From Terasakiella pusilla DSM 6293 (lineage in GTDB: Bacteria > Pseudomonadota > Alphaproteobacteria > Rhodospirillales > Terasakiellaceae), in assembly GCF_000688235.1 (NCBI RefSeq), contig NZ_JHYO01000013.1, positions 62,001 to 126,000 on the forward strand: DNA of 64,000 bases. The letters run 5' to 3'. Position 1 is the first letter of the stretch, and each line of letters opens with the position of its first letter. The position numbers and the translations under genes were made by a program. The notes under the pieces were generated by a model. The model saw only the letters and a program-made list of their open reading frames with translations. It searched no databases and had not been told where the DNA came from. This document shows, in pieces, positions 57,560 to 64,000 of this stretch.

Positions 57560-57778
57560 GTGGCCAAAGAGGACATGATTGAATTTTCGGGCGTTGTTAC
57601 AGAACTTCTCCCTAACGCTATGTTTCGTGTAAAACTAGAAAATGATCACGAAATTCTGGCACATACTTCCGGTAAAATGCGCAAGAACCGCATCCGCGTT
57701 CTCGCAGGTGATAAAGTTACCGTTGAGATGACACCATATGACCTCACAAAAGGTCGTATCACTTTCCGTTTCAAATAA
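57560..57778 (+). CDS. infA: Translation initiation factor IF-1
   Basis: The 72-residue OB-fold protein starts (V/M)[19 protein letters not shown] and ends [12 protein letters not shown] 57560 is the start, with AAGGA upstream; the longer frame to 57470 is not coding-like. It lies 112 bases after the diguanylate cyclase and 6 bases before maf, so infA-maf-rng-yacG is one unit. Confidence 0.95.
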   Translation: MAKEDMIEFSGVVTELLPNAMFRVKLENDHEILAHTSGKMRKNRIRVLAGDKVTVEMTPYDLTKGRITFRFK

Positions 57779-57784
57779 ATATTT

Positions 57785-58369
57785 ATGGGACTTGTTTCTT
57801 TGAGTCTCGTTCTTGCTTCAGCGTCCCCGAGACGGGTCGCCTTATTGGACCAGATCGGCATCAAACCCGATCTGATTGCCCCTGCACATATTGACGAAAC
57901 GCCTTTGAAGGGTGAACTGCCACGGCAACTGGCTTTGCGCCTTGCCATCGGTAAAGCCCGTTGCGTTGCACCAGACCATGCAGGGTCCCTTATTATTGGA
58001 GCAGATACGGTTGTCGGACTGGGCCGACGTATCCTGCCTAAACCAGAAAGTGCTGACCAAGCCCGAACGTTCCTGACAAAATTATCGGGACGTCGTCACC
58101 ATGTGTATGGCGGTATTTGCGTCATTGACCAAGATGGTCATGTGCACAGCCGGCTTGTCGATACGGCCGTCAAATTCAAACGCCTGTCAGAACCGGAAAT
58201 CAACCAGTATATCGCGTCCCACGAATGGGACGGCAAAGCCGGTGGGTACGCTATTCAGGGTCATGCAGGTGTGTTTGTTGAAAAAATTATTGGCTCCTAC
58301 ACAAATGTTGTCGGCCTTTCCCTATTTGAAACGAATGCTCTGCTGAGCGGCCTCGGCTATCGCCCTTAA
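57785..58369 (+). CDS. maf: Maf-family nucleotide pyrophosphatase
   Basis: Maf proteins hydrolyse non-canonical or modified nucleoside triphosphates and delay septation when overproduced. The 194-residue protein has the N-terminal SLVLASASPRRVALLDQIG motif, the GADTVV loop and the C-terminal WDGKAGGYAIQGHAGVFVEK segment. It follows infA with a 6-base gap and no clear Shine-Dalgarno of its own, which fits translational coupling. Confidence 0.93.
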   Translation: MGLVSLSLVLASASPRRVALLDQIGIKPDLIAPAHIDETPLKGELPRQLALRLAIGKARCVAPDHAGSLIIGADTVVGLGRRILPKPESADQARTFLTKLSGRRHHVYGGICVIDQDGHVHSRLVDTAVKFKRLSEPEINQYIASHEWDGKAGGYAIQGHAGVFVEKIIGSYTNVVGLSLFETNALLSGLGYRP

Positions 58370-58385
58370 CTGAAATCGTGACGAT

Positions 58386-59750
58386 ATGCCCTGCGCACCC
58401 GACACCCTGTTCATCGATCATATCCCGGGCGAAACCCGTATCGCTGCGTTAAAAGATGACCGTCTTATCAGATTGTTCATCGACCGCATCGATCGTCCCT
58501 TCGCCCCTCAGGGCCTGCGTGCAGGCGATATCGTCAAAGGCCGGGTCGTCAATGTGGTTCCCAGCCTGCAAGCCGCCTTTATTGATATAGGGGACAGCCA
58601 AAACGGCTTTCTCCCCGTCAACGCAACCTATCAGGACGATATCAGCCGCGCGGTACATGAGGGACAGGCCCTTCTCGTTCAGGTCAAGCAAACCGCCAGC
58701 GCTAAAAAGGGCGCGGTCCTCTCGTGCAAGATCGACCTCACCAGCAACGATTGCGTCCTGACGCCTCAACGCCCCGGCATTAACATCTCGCGCAAATTCA
58801 AAGATGCCGATAAGCGAGCCATCTTTAAACAGGCTCTCAACGGCCTGCTACCGGCTGACTGCGGCCTGATCGTAAGGACCAGTGCAGAAGCCCAAGAGCC
58901 CGGGCACATCGTCGCTCAGGCAACCGCCTTGAACGAACGCTGGCAGACCCTGACACAACAAGCAGCTCCCGCCCCTGTTCTCTTGGAACGTCAAAGCAGC
59001 TTTTGGGAAGAAGTTTGGGCCCAACTGGACACCTCAAACCTAACAGAGGTGGTGGTAGAAGGGCTCGCCGCCTATCAGGACGTCACACCTTTTTATCAAG
59101 ACGCCCACCTCTATGATGGCAAGCTCCCCCTCTTTGATGCAGAAGGCATCACCGCCCAGATCGACGAGGCCCTGCACACCCATGTCCCCTTTGCCAGCGG
59201 TGCTCACTTGGTGATTGAAGAAACCGAGGCACTTGTCGCCGTGGATATCAACACCGCCCAGCATGCACACGGTCGCGACTTGGAAGCCACCCACCTCGCC
59301 CTCAACATCCAAGCACTCACGGCCCTGAACGAGCAAATCAACCTGCGTAATTTGAGTGGACAGATTCTCATAGACTTCATCGCCCTGAAAGACAAAGCCA
59401 ACCGCAGCAAGCTGGAACAGAGCGCCAAAACGATTCTCAACGATCAACGCACCACCTTTCACGGCCTCACCCGACTGGGGTTGGGGGAGGTCAGCCGTAC
59501 CCGGCAAGGCCAGCCCCTCTCCACCCTTTGCACAGACCTCAGCGCGCGCTACAACAACCTGCTACGCCAACTCTCCAAAGGCGGGCTAATCACGAAGGTA
59601 CGAATGGGGAGCGAATTGATCCAGCGCTGGCAAAACGCCCCGCCCGTCTGGTTGGAAGACAGAATAGGCTATCTACCGCCCCTAAAAGAAGACCGAACCC
59701 TCCCCTCCCAAGGTTACAGTCTGGAGACGCACAATGACCGACAAGAATAA
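58386..59750 (+). CDS. rng: Ribonuclease E/G family protein (RNase G-like)
   Basis: This endoribonuclease processes rRNA and mRNA 5' regions. The 454-residue protein has an N-terminal S1-like RNA-binding domain interrupted by a sensor region ([20 protein letters not shown]). The catalytic DNase I-like domain contains the metal site [20 protein letters not shown] and [12 protein letters not shown]. It lacks the long RNase E C-terminal scaffold, so it is the short RNase G type. The C-terminal part is shorter than usual and the zinc-link cysteines are not obvious, so activity should be checked. Its end overlaps yacG by 17 bases. Confidence 0.88.
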   Translation: MPCAPDTLFIDHIPGETRIAALKDDRLIRLFIDRIDRPFAPQGLRAGDIVKGRVVNVVPSLQAAFIDIGDSQNGFLPVNATYQDDISRAVHEGQALLVQVKQTASAKKGAVLSCKIDLTSNDCVLTPQRPGINISRKFKDADKRAIFKQALNGLLPADCGLIVRTSAEAQEPGHIVAQATALNERWQTLTQQAAPAPVLLERQSSFWEEVWAQLDTSNLTEVVVEGLAAYQDVTPFYQDAHLYDGKLPLFDAEGITAQIDEALHTHVPFASGAHLVIEETEALVAVDINTAQHAHGRDLEATHLALNIQALTALNEQINLRNLSGQILIDFIALKDKANRSKLEQSAKTILNDQRTTFHGLTRLGLGEVSRTRQGQPLSTLCTDLSARYNNLLRQLSKGGLITKVRMGSELIQRWQNAPPVWLEDRIGYLPPLKEDRTLPSQGYSLETHNDRQE

Positions 59751-59934
59751 TGTTGAAACACTGGCCCTCACCAAAGGTGGCAGCTGCCCCACCTGCCAAA
59801 ACCCCAGCACCCCGCACTACCGTCCATTTTGTTCCAAACGCTGTGCAGACCTCGATTTAGGCACTTGGTTGAATGAAGGGTATCGCATTGAATCAGAAGA
59901 AGAAAGCGACCTAGATGAGTACGAGCCGGGCTAA
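59734..59934 (+). CDS. yacG: DNA gyrase inhibitor / zinc protein YacG
   Basis: The 66-residue protein binds zinc through four cysteines (CPTCQ and CSKRCADLD) in the typical YacG arrangement and inhibits GyrB in E. coli. The conserved [12 protein letters not shown] follows and the acidic tail [12 protein letters not shown] is characteristic. GGAG lies upstream of the ATG inside the end of rng. It closes the infA operon directly before the tRNA gene. Confidence 0.93.
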   Translation: MTDKNNVETLALTKGGSCPTCQNPSTPHYRPFCSKRCADLDLGTWLNEGYRIESEEESDLDEYEPG

Positions 59935-60064
59935 CAAAACCAAAGAAAATCAAGCCCCCAAAAAAAAGACGTATTTTTTTGAAAAAAGAGTCTAGACAGC
60001 GCCCCCCACCTGCTCTATAACCCCTCCCACACAGCGAGCACCGATGCTGTGTCACATACGGTAA

Positions 60065-60140
60065 GCCCGGGTAGCTCAGTCGGTAGAGCAGCGGATTGAA
60101 AATCCGCGTGTCGGTGGTTCAAGTCCGCCCCCGGGCACCA
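60065..60140 (+). tRNA. tRNA-Phe (GAA)
   Basis: A complete 76-base cloverleaf with encoded CCA: acceptor stem gcccggg / cccgggc, D-arm gctcagtcggtagagc, anticodon stem gcgga / tccgc, loop ttgaaaa with anticodon GAA at 60098-60100, and T-arm with ggttcaagtcc. It lies 130 bases after yacG and 90 bases before an integrase, making its 3' end a probable integration target. Confidence 0.97.
60110..60140 (+). other. Inferred attachment site (attL) at the tRNA-Phe 3' end
   Basis: The 3' half of the tRNA, ending in CCA, faces an integrase that reads away from it, the usual arrangement of a tRNA-targeted island. The core itself cannot be delimited because no second copy of the tRNA 3' sequence is visible up to 64000; the right boundary must lie outside the window. 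Confidence 0.45.
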
Positions 60141-60230
60141 TTCCTTTACTATCTCATTGAAATCGCTAAGAACCTTTGATATCAAGGGCATCTCTCCACC
60201 TTACTGGTACACAAAGGTGGTACACACGCG

Positions 60231-61877
60231 ATGTTGTTACGGATAGTTCAGCCGATGAAAAGAGACGGCTCACAAAGCCATTATTTCCGTCAAAGGATAC
60301 CCCTTGATGTTGTCGAAACAGCACGAGGACAAACCGTGTCTATCCCTCTAGGAGAGGGGCGGATCACCAAGACGATTTCCCCTAAAGCCAAAGAAATCAA
60401 AATCTCACTTCAGACGGCAGACCCAAGCAAAGCTAAGTCCCATCAGGGGATCATCGCGGCCCATCTAGAAGCCTTCTGGAATAGCCTTAGAGAAGGCCCC
60501 AATACCCTTTCCCACAAAGAAATCGTAGCCCTCTCAGGCGAGCTTTATCACGATTTTATCAACGCGCTGGAAGACGATCCCGGCACCCCTGAACTCTGGC
60601 AGCATGTTCTGGATGAAAATAACAGAGCCCTAAAAGTCGCCCCCAAAAAGCTGACGCAACCCAAGTTCGTGCAGCAAGAGCAACTGCTGCATCAAATGGA
60701 ACAACGCTTTGGACCGTTCGCAGACACGTTGTTGGCTCGGCGTTCTCTTATCATCGACAGAAACAGCCGAATAAAGCTGCTGTTAGAGATTGCCAAAGCC
60801 GCCAATGAAAAGGCCGCCAAACTTAAAAAGCTTGCTGAAGGCGACTATCGCGACGATGGCTTTGGCAAACGCTTCCCTAAATGGGACGAGAAACAAAGTA
60901 AGAAAGCCAAAACTGCTAAACCTGATTTAAATATGATGGATTTGGTGGAGAAATGGTGGCTTGAGTCGGAACGAGCAGGCCTTAGCCACAGTACATATGA
61001 CGGCTATAAGCGCACGTTTGAGAACTTTTGTGAGTTCCTAAGCCACAAAGATGCAAGCAAGGTCACACCTGAGGATGTGGTTGCGTTTAAAGATTTCCGA
61101 TTACAACGGATCAATGAAAAGACAAACAAACAGATATCACCCAAGACCGTGCGTGACGGTGATCTGGCAGGGCTCAAATCCGTCTTTGGGTGGGCGCTAA
61201 ACAACCGATTGCTGAAATCCAACCCAGCGCTGGGCGTCCAAGTAAAAGTCGGTAAAGCAAAGAAGGTACGCGCCAAATATTTCAGCGATGCCGAATGCAC
61301 TGCCATCTTAACCCACGCACAAACATACCAACCAACGGGCTGGGAGAAAGAGCAATTCAGCAATGCAAAGCGCTGGGTTCCGTGGATTTGTGCGTATACC
61401 GGGGCAAGGGTTGGTGAAATCCTGCAACTCAGAAAACAAGATATTGCTCACGTAGAAGGCCACTGGACCTACAAGATCACCCCCGAAGCCGGACAGGTTA
61501 AAACAGGCGAATATCGGATCGTCCCCATTCATGACCATTTGATCGAAATGGGCTTCCTGACGTTTGTTGAGCAATGCCCGACAGATTACCTGTTTATCCT
61601 CGCTACCAATCAGGAAGAGGCCCAAAAGCAGGTTCGCACCAGACGGACCAAGATGTCAGAATTCATTCGGGAAGTCTTCACAGATCGCAACCTTCAGCCC
61701 AACCACGGTTGGCGACACACCTTTAAGACCAAGGCGCGCGAGATAGAAAACATTAAGGAGAAGGTGCTGGATGATATCACGGGCCATGCCTCGCGCACTG
61801 AGGGGGATCGGTACGGGGAAAGCACCATCAAGGCCAAAGCACAGGTGATAAAAAAATATCCAAGATACGAGTGCTAG
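60231..61877 (+). CDS. Tyrosine recombinase / site-specific integrase
   Basis: The 548-residue integrase has an N-terminal alphaproteobacterial-type region of about 240 residues, a core-binding SAM-like domain (about 245-335), and a C-terminal catalytic domain. Catalytic residues are R393 (TGARVGEIL), H492 and R495 (NHGWRHTF), H519 (ITGHASR) and the nucleophile Y528 (GDRYGES). All look intact, so it should be active. The start could also be the ATG at 60255. It lies 90 bases after tRNA-Phe and reads into the element, as expected for an island or prophage integrase. No excisionase is visible in the window. Confidence 0.92.
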   Translation: MLLRIVQPMKRDGSQSHYFRQRIPLDVVETARGQTVSIPLGEGRITKTISPKAKEIKISLQTADPSKAKSHQGIIAAHLEAFWNSLREGPNTLSHKEIVALSGELYHDFINALEDDPGTPELWQHVLDENNRALKVAPKKLTQPKFVQQEQLLHQMEQRFGPFADTLLARRSLIIDRNSRIKLLLEIAKAANEKAAKLKKLAEGDYRDDGFGKRFPKWDEKQSKKAKTAKPDLNMMDLVEKWWLESERAGLSHSTYDGYKRTFENFCEFLSHKDASKVTPEDVVAFKDFRLQRINEKTNKQISPKTVRDGDLAGLKSVFGWALNNRLLKSNPALGVQVKVGKAKKVRAKYFSDAECTAILTHAQTYQPTGWEKEQFSNAKRWVPWICAYTGARVGEILQLRKQDIAHVEGHWTYKITPEAGQVKTGEYRIVPIHDHLIEMGFLTFVEQCPTDYLFILATNQEEAQKQVRTRRTKMSEFIREVFTDRNLQPNHGWRHTFKTKAREIENIKEKVLDDITGHASRTEGDRYGESTIKAKAQVIKKYPRYEC

Positions 61878-61909
61878 AGAACAACATTTCATATCTTGGA
61901 TAACGGAGA

Positions 61910-62359
61910 TTATTTGCAGGTATATTCTGTGTGGGCTTCGGGGTCTTCATACCCTTCTTGGTAAAAGTTGATCGGATGATTAAGGGCGAGGTCCCCACAC
62001 AAGAGCTTGGCGCAATCCTCATTCAACGTCAGGGCCATTTCAGCGGGGGTGTAGCCCTCATAAGCCGACCATTTGGCCCCAACCCTCACACCATAGCTAA
62101 ACGCCGCCTGTGCCTCATTATGATACCCGTACAGAAGCTTGCTCAGCCTAATCCCCTCAGCAGTATGGGTTCGCCCTTTCTTCTTCTGATCTCGCTGCAA
62201 GCGGCTTGCCAACACCGTGCAGGTTGCATGCTTACTCACAAGAAAATCATATTCAGCAGGCTTGCGATAAAACAGCCCTTCCGCACCTACCCGGGCAGGC
62301 ACACTGACGACACCTGACACCATGCAGGTCAATGCAAACAGCCTTATGCCTCGCCGCAC
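61910..62359 (-). CDS. Predicted exported protein of unknown function
   Basis: The 149-residue protein starts at GTG 62359, immediately after the TAA of the upstream gene. It has a signal peptide (VRRGIRLFALTCMVSGVVSV, cleavage near VGA). The mature part has four cysteines (CTV, DCAKLLC, YTC) that could form disulfides. No known domain was recognised. It is convergent with the integrase and coupled to the next gene, so both are cargo of the element. Confidence 0.7.
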   Translation of the reverse strand: MRRGIRLFALTCMVSGVVSVPARVGAEGLFYRKPAEYDFLVSKHATCTVLASRLQRDQKKKGRTHTAEGIRLSKLLYGYHNEAQAAFSYGVRVGAKWSAYEGYTPAEMALTLNEDCAKLLCGDLALNHPINFYQEGYEDPEAHTEYTCK

Positions 62360-62998
62360 TTAAACCACCCCAAATGTGTCGTAATATTTTTTGTGTGCCA
62401 TCAGCGCGACCTCGTCATGATGGAACTCCGCCACAGACAACGTAAACACCACAGAGGCACGGCGGGAACGCCTGAGCAGTAAGTCATAACCTGAAAACCC
62501 CACCAAGGCCTCTGCGATGTCGCCTGCCGCCTTCCTATGCTGTCTTTCCCGCCCCTTTCTCATCAAGACCTGTGATAAGATCATCCCCATGCACTCCTTA
62601 TTTAAGGCCTGCCACTTTGCCTCGTCGGTGATGTTATATTTCTCACGCTCCTTGCCATAGTCTGGCAGGTCGGCAACTTCTTTTTGATCCAATTGAAAAC
62701 GGATGGAAGTGTTCACCAACTGACACAGCGCGTCATTCGTTGGATAGAGGTCAAAGAGGTTATTTTCACGCACAGCATCCTTCAGCGTATTCATTAGCCC
62801 GGGCATTGCTTTCTCATTCCCGTCAAGGCGAATACCCGCAATTAAGTCAGCGAACAACGCAATCTCATCTTCAATAGTTTGCGGTTCCAGCAGTACATTG
62901 AGCTGACGGGCTTGACGCATCAAATAGGCGCGCATCAGCTTTGTATGCTTCATTTTATCGAACGGATTAAAAAGATTAAGTGCAGTCAAAAAGGACAT
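62360..62998 (-). CDS. Hypothetical cytoplasmic protein, element cargo
   Basis: The 212-residue protein is helical, without signal peptide or membrane span. GGGGGAG lies before the ATG, giving it the best ribosome-binding site in the element. It contains a basic region (RKGRERQHRKAAGDIAEALV, LLRRSRRASVVF) that might bind nucleic acid, but no motif is recognisable. It is directly followed by the exported-protein gene with no gap, so they probably form a two-gene operon, divergent from the XRE regulator. Confidence 0.7.
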   Translation of the reverse strand: MSFLTALNLFNPFDKMKHTKLMRAYLMRQARQLNVLLEPQTIEDEIALFADLIAGIRLDGNEKAMPGLMNTLKDAVRENNLFDLYPTNDALCQLVNTSIRFQLDQKEVADLPDYGKEREKYNITDEAKWQALNKECMGMILSQVLMRKGRERQHRKAAGDIAEALVGFSGYDLLLRRSRRASVVFTLSVAEFHHDEVALMAHKKYYDTFGVV

Positions 62999-63065
62999 GA
63001 GTTCTCCCCCTTCATGGGCGATGTTGATTGAACATTGGTTTCGAAAGTTTTTTCACCATATAGTA

Positions 63066-63073
63066 ACGATCGT
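63066..63073. promoter_or_regulatory. Palindrome in the divergent XRE/hypothetical promoter region
   Basis: The perfect 8-base palindrome acgatcgt, within tagtaacgatcgtaccta, lies centrally between the divergent XRE gene and the hypothetical pair. It is a candidate operator for the XRE protein, though short palindromes arise by chance. Confidence 0.35.
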
Positions 63074-63096
63074 ACCTAGTCCAGTGTCTCAGAAAA

Positions 63097-63342
63097 ATGT
63101 CCTTTAACTTCATGACAGTTGAAGAACAATTAGGGCTAAAGATTAAAGAAAAGCGGCTTGCCATTCGCATGTCGCAGTTTGCGCTTGCCGAAAAAATGGG
63201 AACGGAGCAAACCTATATCAGCAAGATTGAAGCCGGGAAGAAAAAGCTTCAAGTCGCCACAGTGGTTCGTATTGCCCTTGCCTTGGGGACAACAGCATCG
63301 ACATTGCTAGACGGTGTCGCCCTGTCTGCTGACGACGAATAA
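63097..63342 (+). CDS. XRE-family transcriptional regulator
   Basis: The 81-residue protein is a minimal Cro/CI-type helix-turn-helix: IKEKRLAIRMSQFALAEKMG, then TYISKIEAGKKKLQVATVVRIA (recognition helix region). Such small XRE proteins often control integration or cargo genes in mobile elements. A second ATG at codon 6 is possible. It is divergent from the two-gene cargo operon and so is likely to repress it. Neither start has a clear ribosome-binding site. Confidence 0.88.
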   Translation: MSFNFMTVEEQLGLKIKEKRLAIRMSQFALAEKMGTEQTYISKIEAGKKKLQVATVVRIALALGTTASTLLDGVALSADDE

Positions 63343-63618
63343 GGGCAACCAGCCCACCCCCATGGGGGAAACCCCAAACGCGCCCCATCACCAAAGGGAC
63401 CGTATAAATCCAAATTCGATTTTAAAGCTGCCGATGGTCGTGGCTTTACCTTGCCCCATATCCTGCGTTTAAAGACCCAGGAGAGTCGTTGATGGCTTCT
63501 GGCTACACTGACGCACCCAAATCCCCTTTACCTCTCCTGAGGACTCCTAGGGCTTATTCGGATATTGTTCTCCATGTTCCTCCTCCCTTTCCTGAAATAA
63601 AATAAATAAGATAAGCCA

Positions 63619-63643
63619 AGGAGGACAAGTCATGTCCTCCTAA
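63619..63643 (+). promoter_or_regulatory. Self-masking ribosome-binding site with a three-codon frame
   Basis: AAGGAGG is followed at ideal spacing by ATG TCC TCC TAA (63632-63643). The codons TCC TCC are complementary to the ribosome-binding site, so the two fold into a perfect 9-bp hairpin (aggaggaca / tgtcctcct, 5-base loop). It could be a leader-peptide or translational switch, or chance in a pyrimidine-rich region. Confidence 0.4.
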
Positions 63644-63698
63644 CTGTAAACTACTGGGGCATCCATACCCTCTCTCCCCTCTTATGCCTCTGGACGCT

Positions 63699-63806
63699 CT
63701 AGAGCGCTCTAGTAGCTGATATAGCTTTATATAAACTACTGAATATCCCTCCTCTCTAGTAGCTACTGTAACGCTCTTAGTATCTCTATAACTCTCTATA
63801 ACTCTC
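63699..63806. repeat. Palindromes and short repeats in the pyrimidine-rich region
   Basis: Contains a perfect 14-base palindrome ctagagcgctctag (63699-63712), an 11-base direct repeat ctctagtagct (63707-63717 and 63754-63764), a 10-base palindrome agtagctact (63758-63767), and two and a half copies of the 10-base unit tctctataac (63783-63806). Such clustering is seen at replication, transfer or recombinase-accessory sites. Confidence 0.6.
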
Positions 63807-64000
63807 CTGTTCTCTCTTGCTTCTCTCCTATAGGTGTACGTTTGCTCCTAGACTGTAAAATCGCCTCCCTCAAAAAGAGACGTGATGCCATCGAATTCTA
63901 TACTCCTTTCCTTTTAAACAGCACCACACAGCGCCGCTTACACCGCCCCTCCTCTCAAGGGCGATGCCGTGGTTAAAACTCCCAACAAAAATTTAATTGA

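Larger units (their letters stand above)
63343..64000. other. Gene-poor right end of the element with unusual composition
   Basis: No convincing gene is present in these 658 bases. The XRE frame stays open for 49 codons past its stop, to 63492. A 37-codon frame starts there (ATG 63492, TGATG coupling, AGGAG upstream). From about 63530 to 63860 the plus strand is markedly pyrimidine-rich with short palindromes and repeats. The minus strand of 63558-63851 is free of stops for about 97 codons but has no start codon and is dominated by AGA/AGG/ATA codons, unlike the host genes. Confidence 0.55.

Noticed and set aside
63558-63851. Minus-strand protein-coding gene of about 97 codons
   Set aside because: The frame has no ATG, GTG or TTG near its beginning and no ribosome-binding site. 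Its codons (AGA, AGG, ATA) are unlike the host genes. Strand composition bias alone makes stop codons rare there.
42735-64000. CRISPR array
   Set aside because: No regularly spaced direct repeats of 25-40 bases were seen. The repeats near 63700-63806 are 10-11 bases and irregular.

Overview
The window reads as a stretch of chromosome from a motile, moderate-GC alphaproteobacterium, most likely Rhodospirillales-like. The support is gene order and family content rather than any single marker: a ruvCAB-ybgC-tolQRAB-pal-cpoB-tilS-ftsH-folP-glmM block, zapA next to 6S RNA and fau, UPF0262/LMW-phosphatase/infA/maf/rng/yacG/tRNA-Phe, a DUF2336 protein, a ROSE-type RNA thermometer before hsp20, and a rhizobial-type asparaginase. 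The genus cannot be fixed from the sequence alone.

Layout. 1-498 is the tail of an unrecognised protein. 507-4555 (minus) holds nadK, moaA, thiD and glmM. 4666-6118 holds a YigZ-family protein and an AraC/GyrI-type regulator. 6178-18510 (minus) is the large envelope and DNA-repair block: folP, ftsH, tilS, the complete Tol-Pal machine, ybgC and ruvCAB, followed by yebC. 19618-25222 has a chemoreceptor, a DMT exporter, a YmdB phosphodiesterase, fau, the 6S RNA gene, zapA and a coiled-coil partner gene. 25414-29839 (plus) carries gap, thiE, efp, an EAL protein and suhB. 29993-33453 is a three-gene cassette made of a proline-rich OmpA-like periplasmic protein, a MotA/TolQ-like channel protein and a MotB/OmpA-like protein. 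It looks like a second energised envelope machine besides Tol-Pal and is the best candidate here for an undescribed system. 33534-42646 contains two MFS exporters (one with a histidine-rich tail), asparaginase, cyaY, rpmE, DUF2336, hsp20, guaC and psuG. 42797-52711 has a second chemoreceptor, two orphan periplasmic binding proteins, mutT-argJ, a parvulin, secA and a small cytochrome c. 52997-59934 runs from a cold-shock gene through small ORFs to the UPF0262...yacG cluster, which is interrupted by an aminotransferase and a diguanylate cyclase.

From 60065 (tRNA-Phe) rightward the window enters what looks like an integrated element: a tyrosine recombinase directly downstream of the tRNA, two unrecognised genes, a small XRE regulator, and about 650 bases without a convincing gene. 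That last stretch has strongly pyrimidine-biased sequence, palindromes and short repeats. No far-end attachment site is visible, so the element presumably continues past 64000.

The genes are mostly housekeeping: envelope integrity and division (Tol-Pal, ZapA, SecA, FtsH, GlmM), recombination (RuvABC), nucleotide and cofactor metabolism (NadK, MoaA, ThiD/ThiE, FolP, GuaC, PsuG), translation (EF-P, IF-1, L31, TilS) and sensing (two MCPs, one GGDEF, one EAL). Regulatory RNA and DNA signals that can be read directly include 6S RNA with its promoter, the ROSE leader, the csp leader hairpin, and about ten intrinsic terminators. All identities come from reading sequence motifs and lengths; no database search was run.
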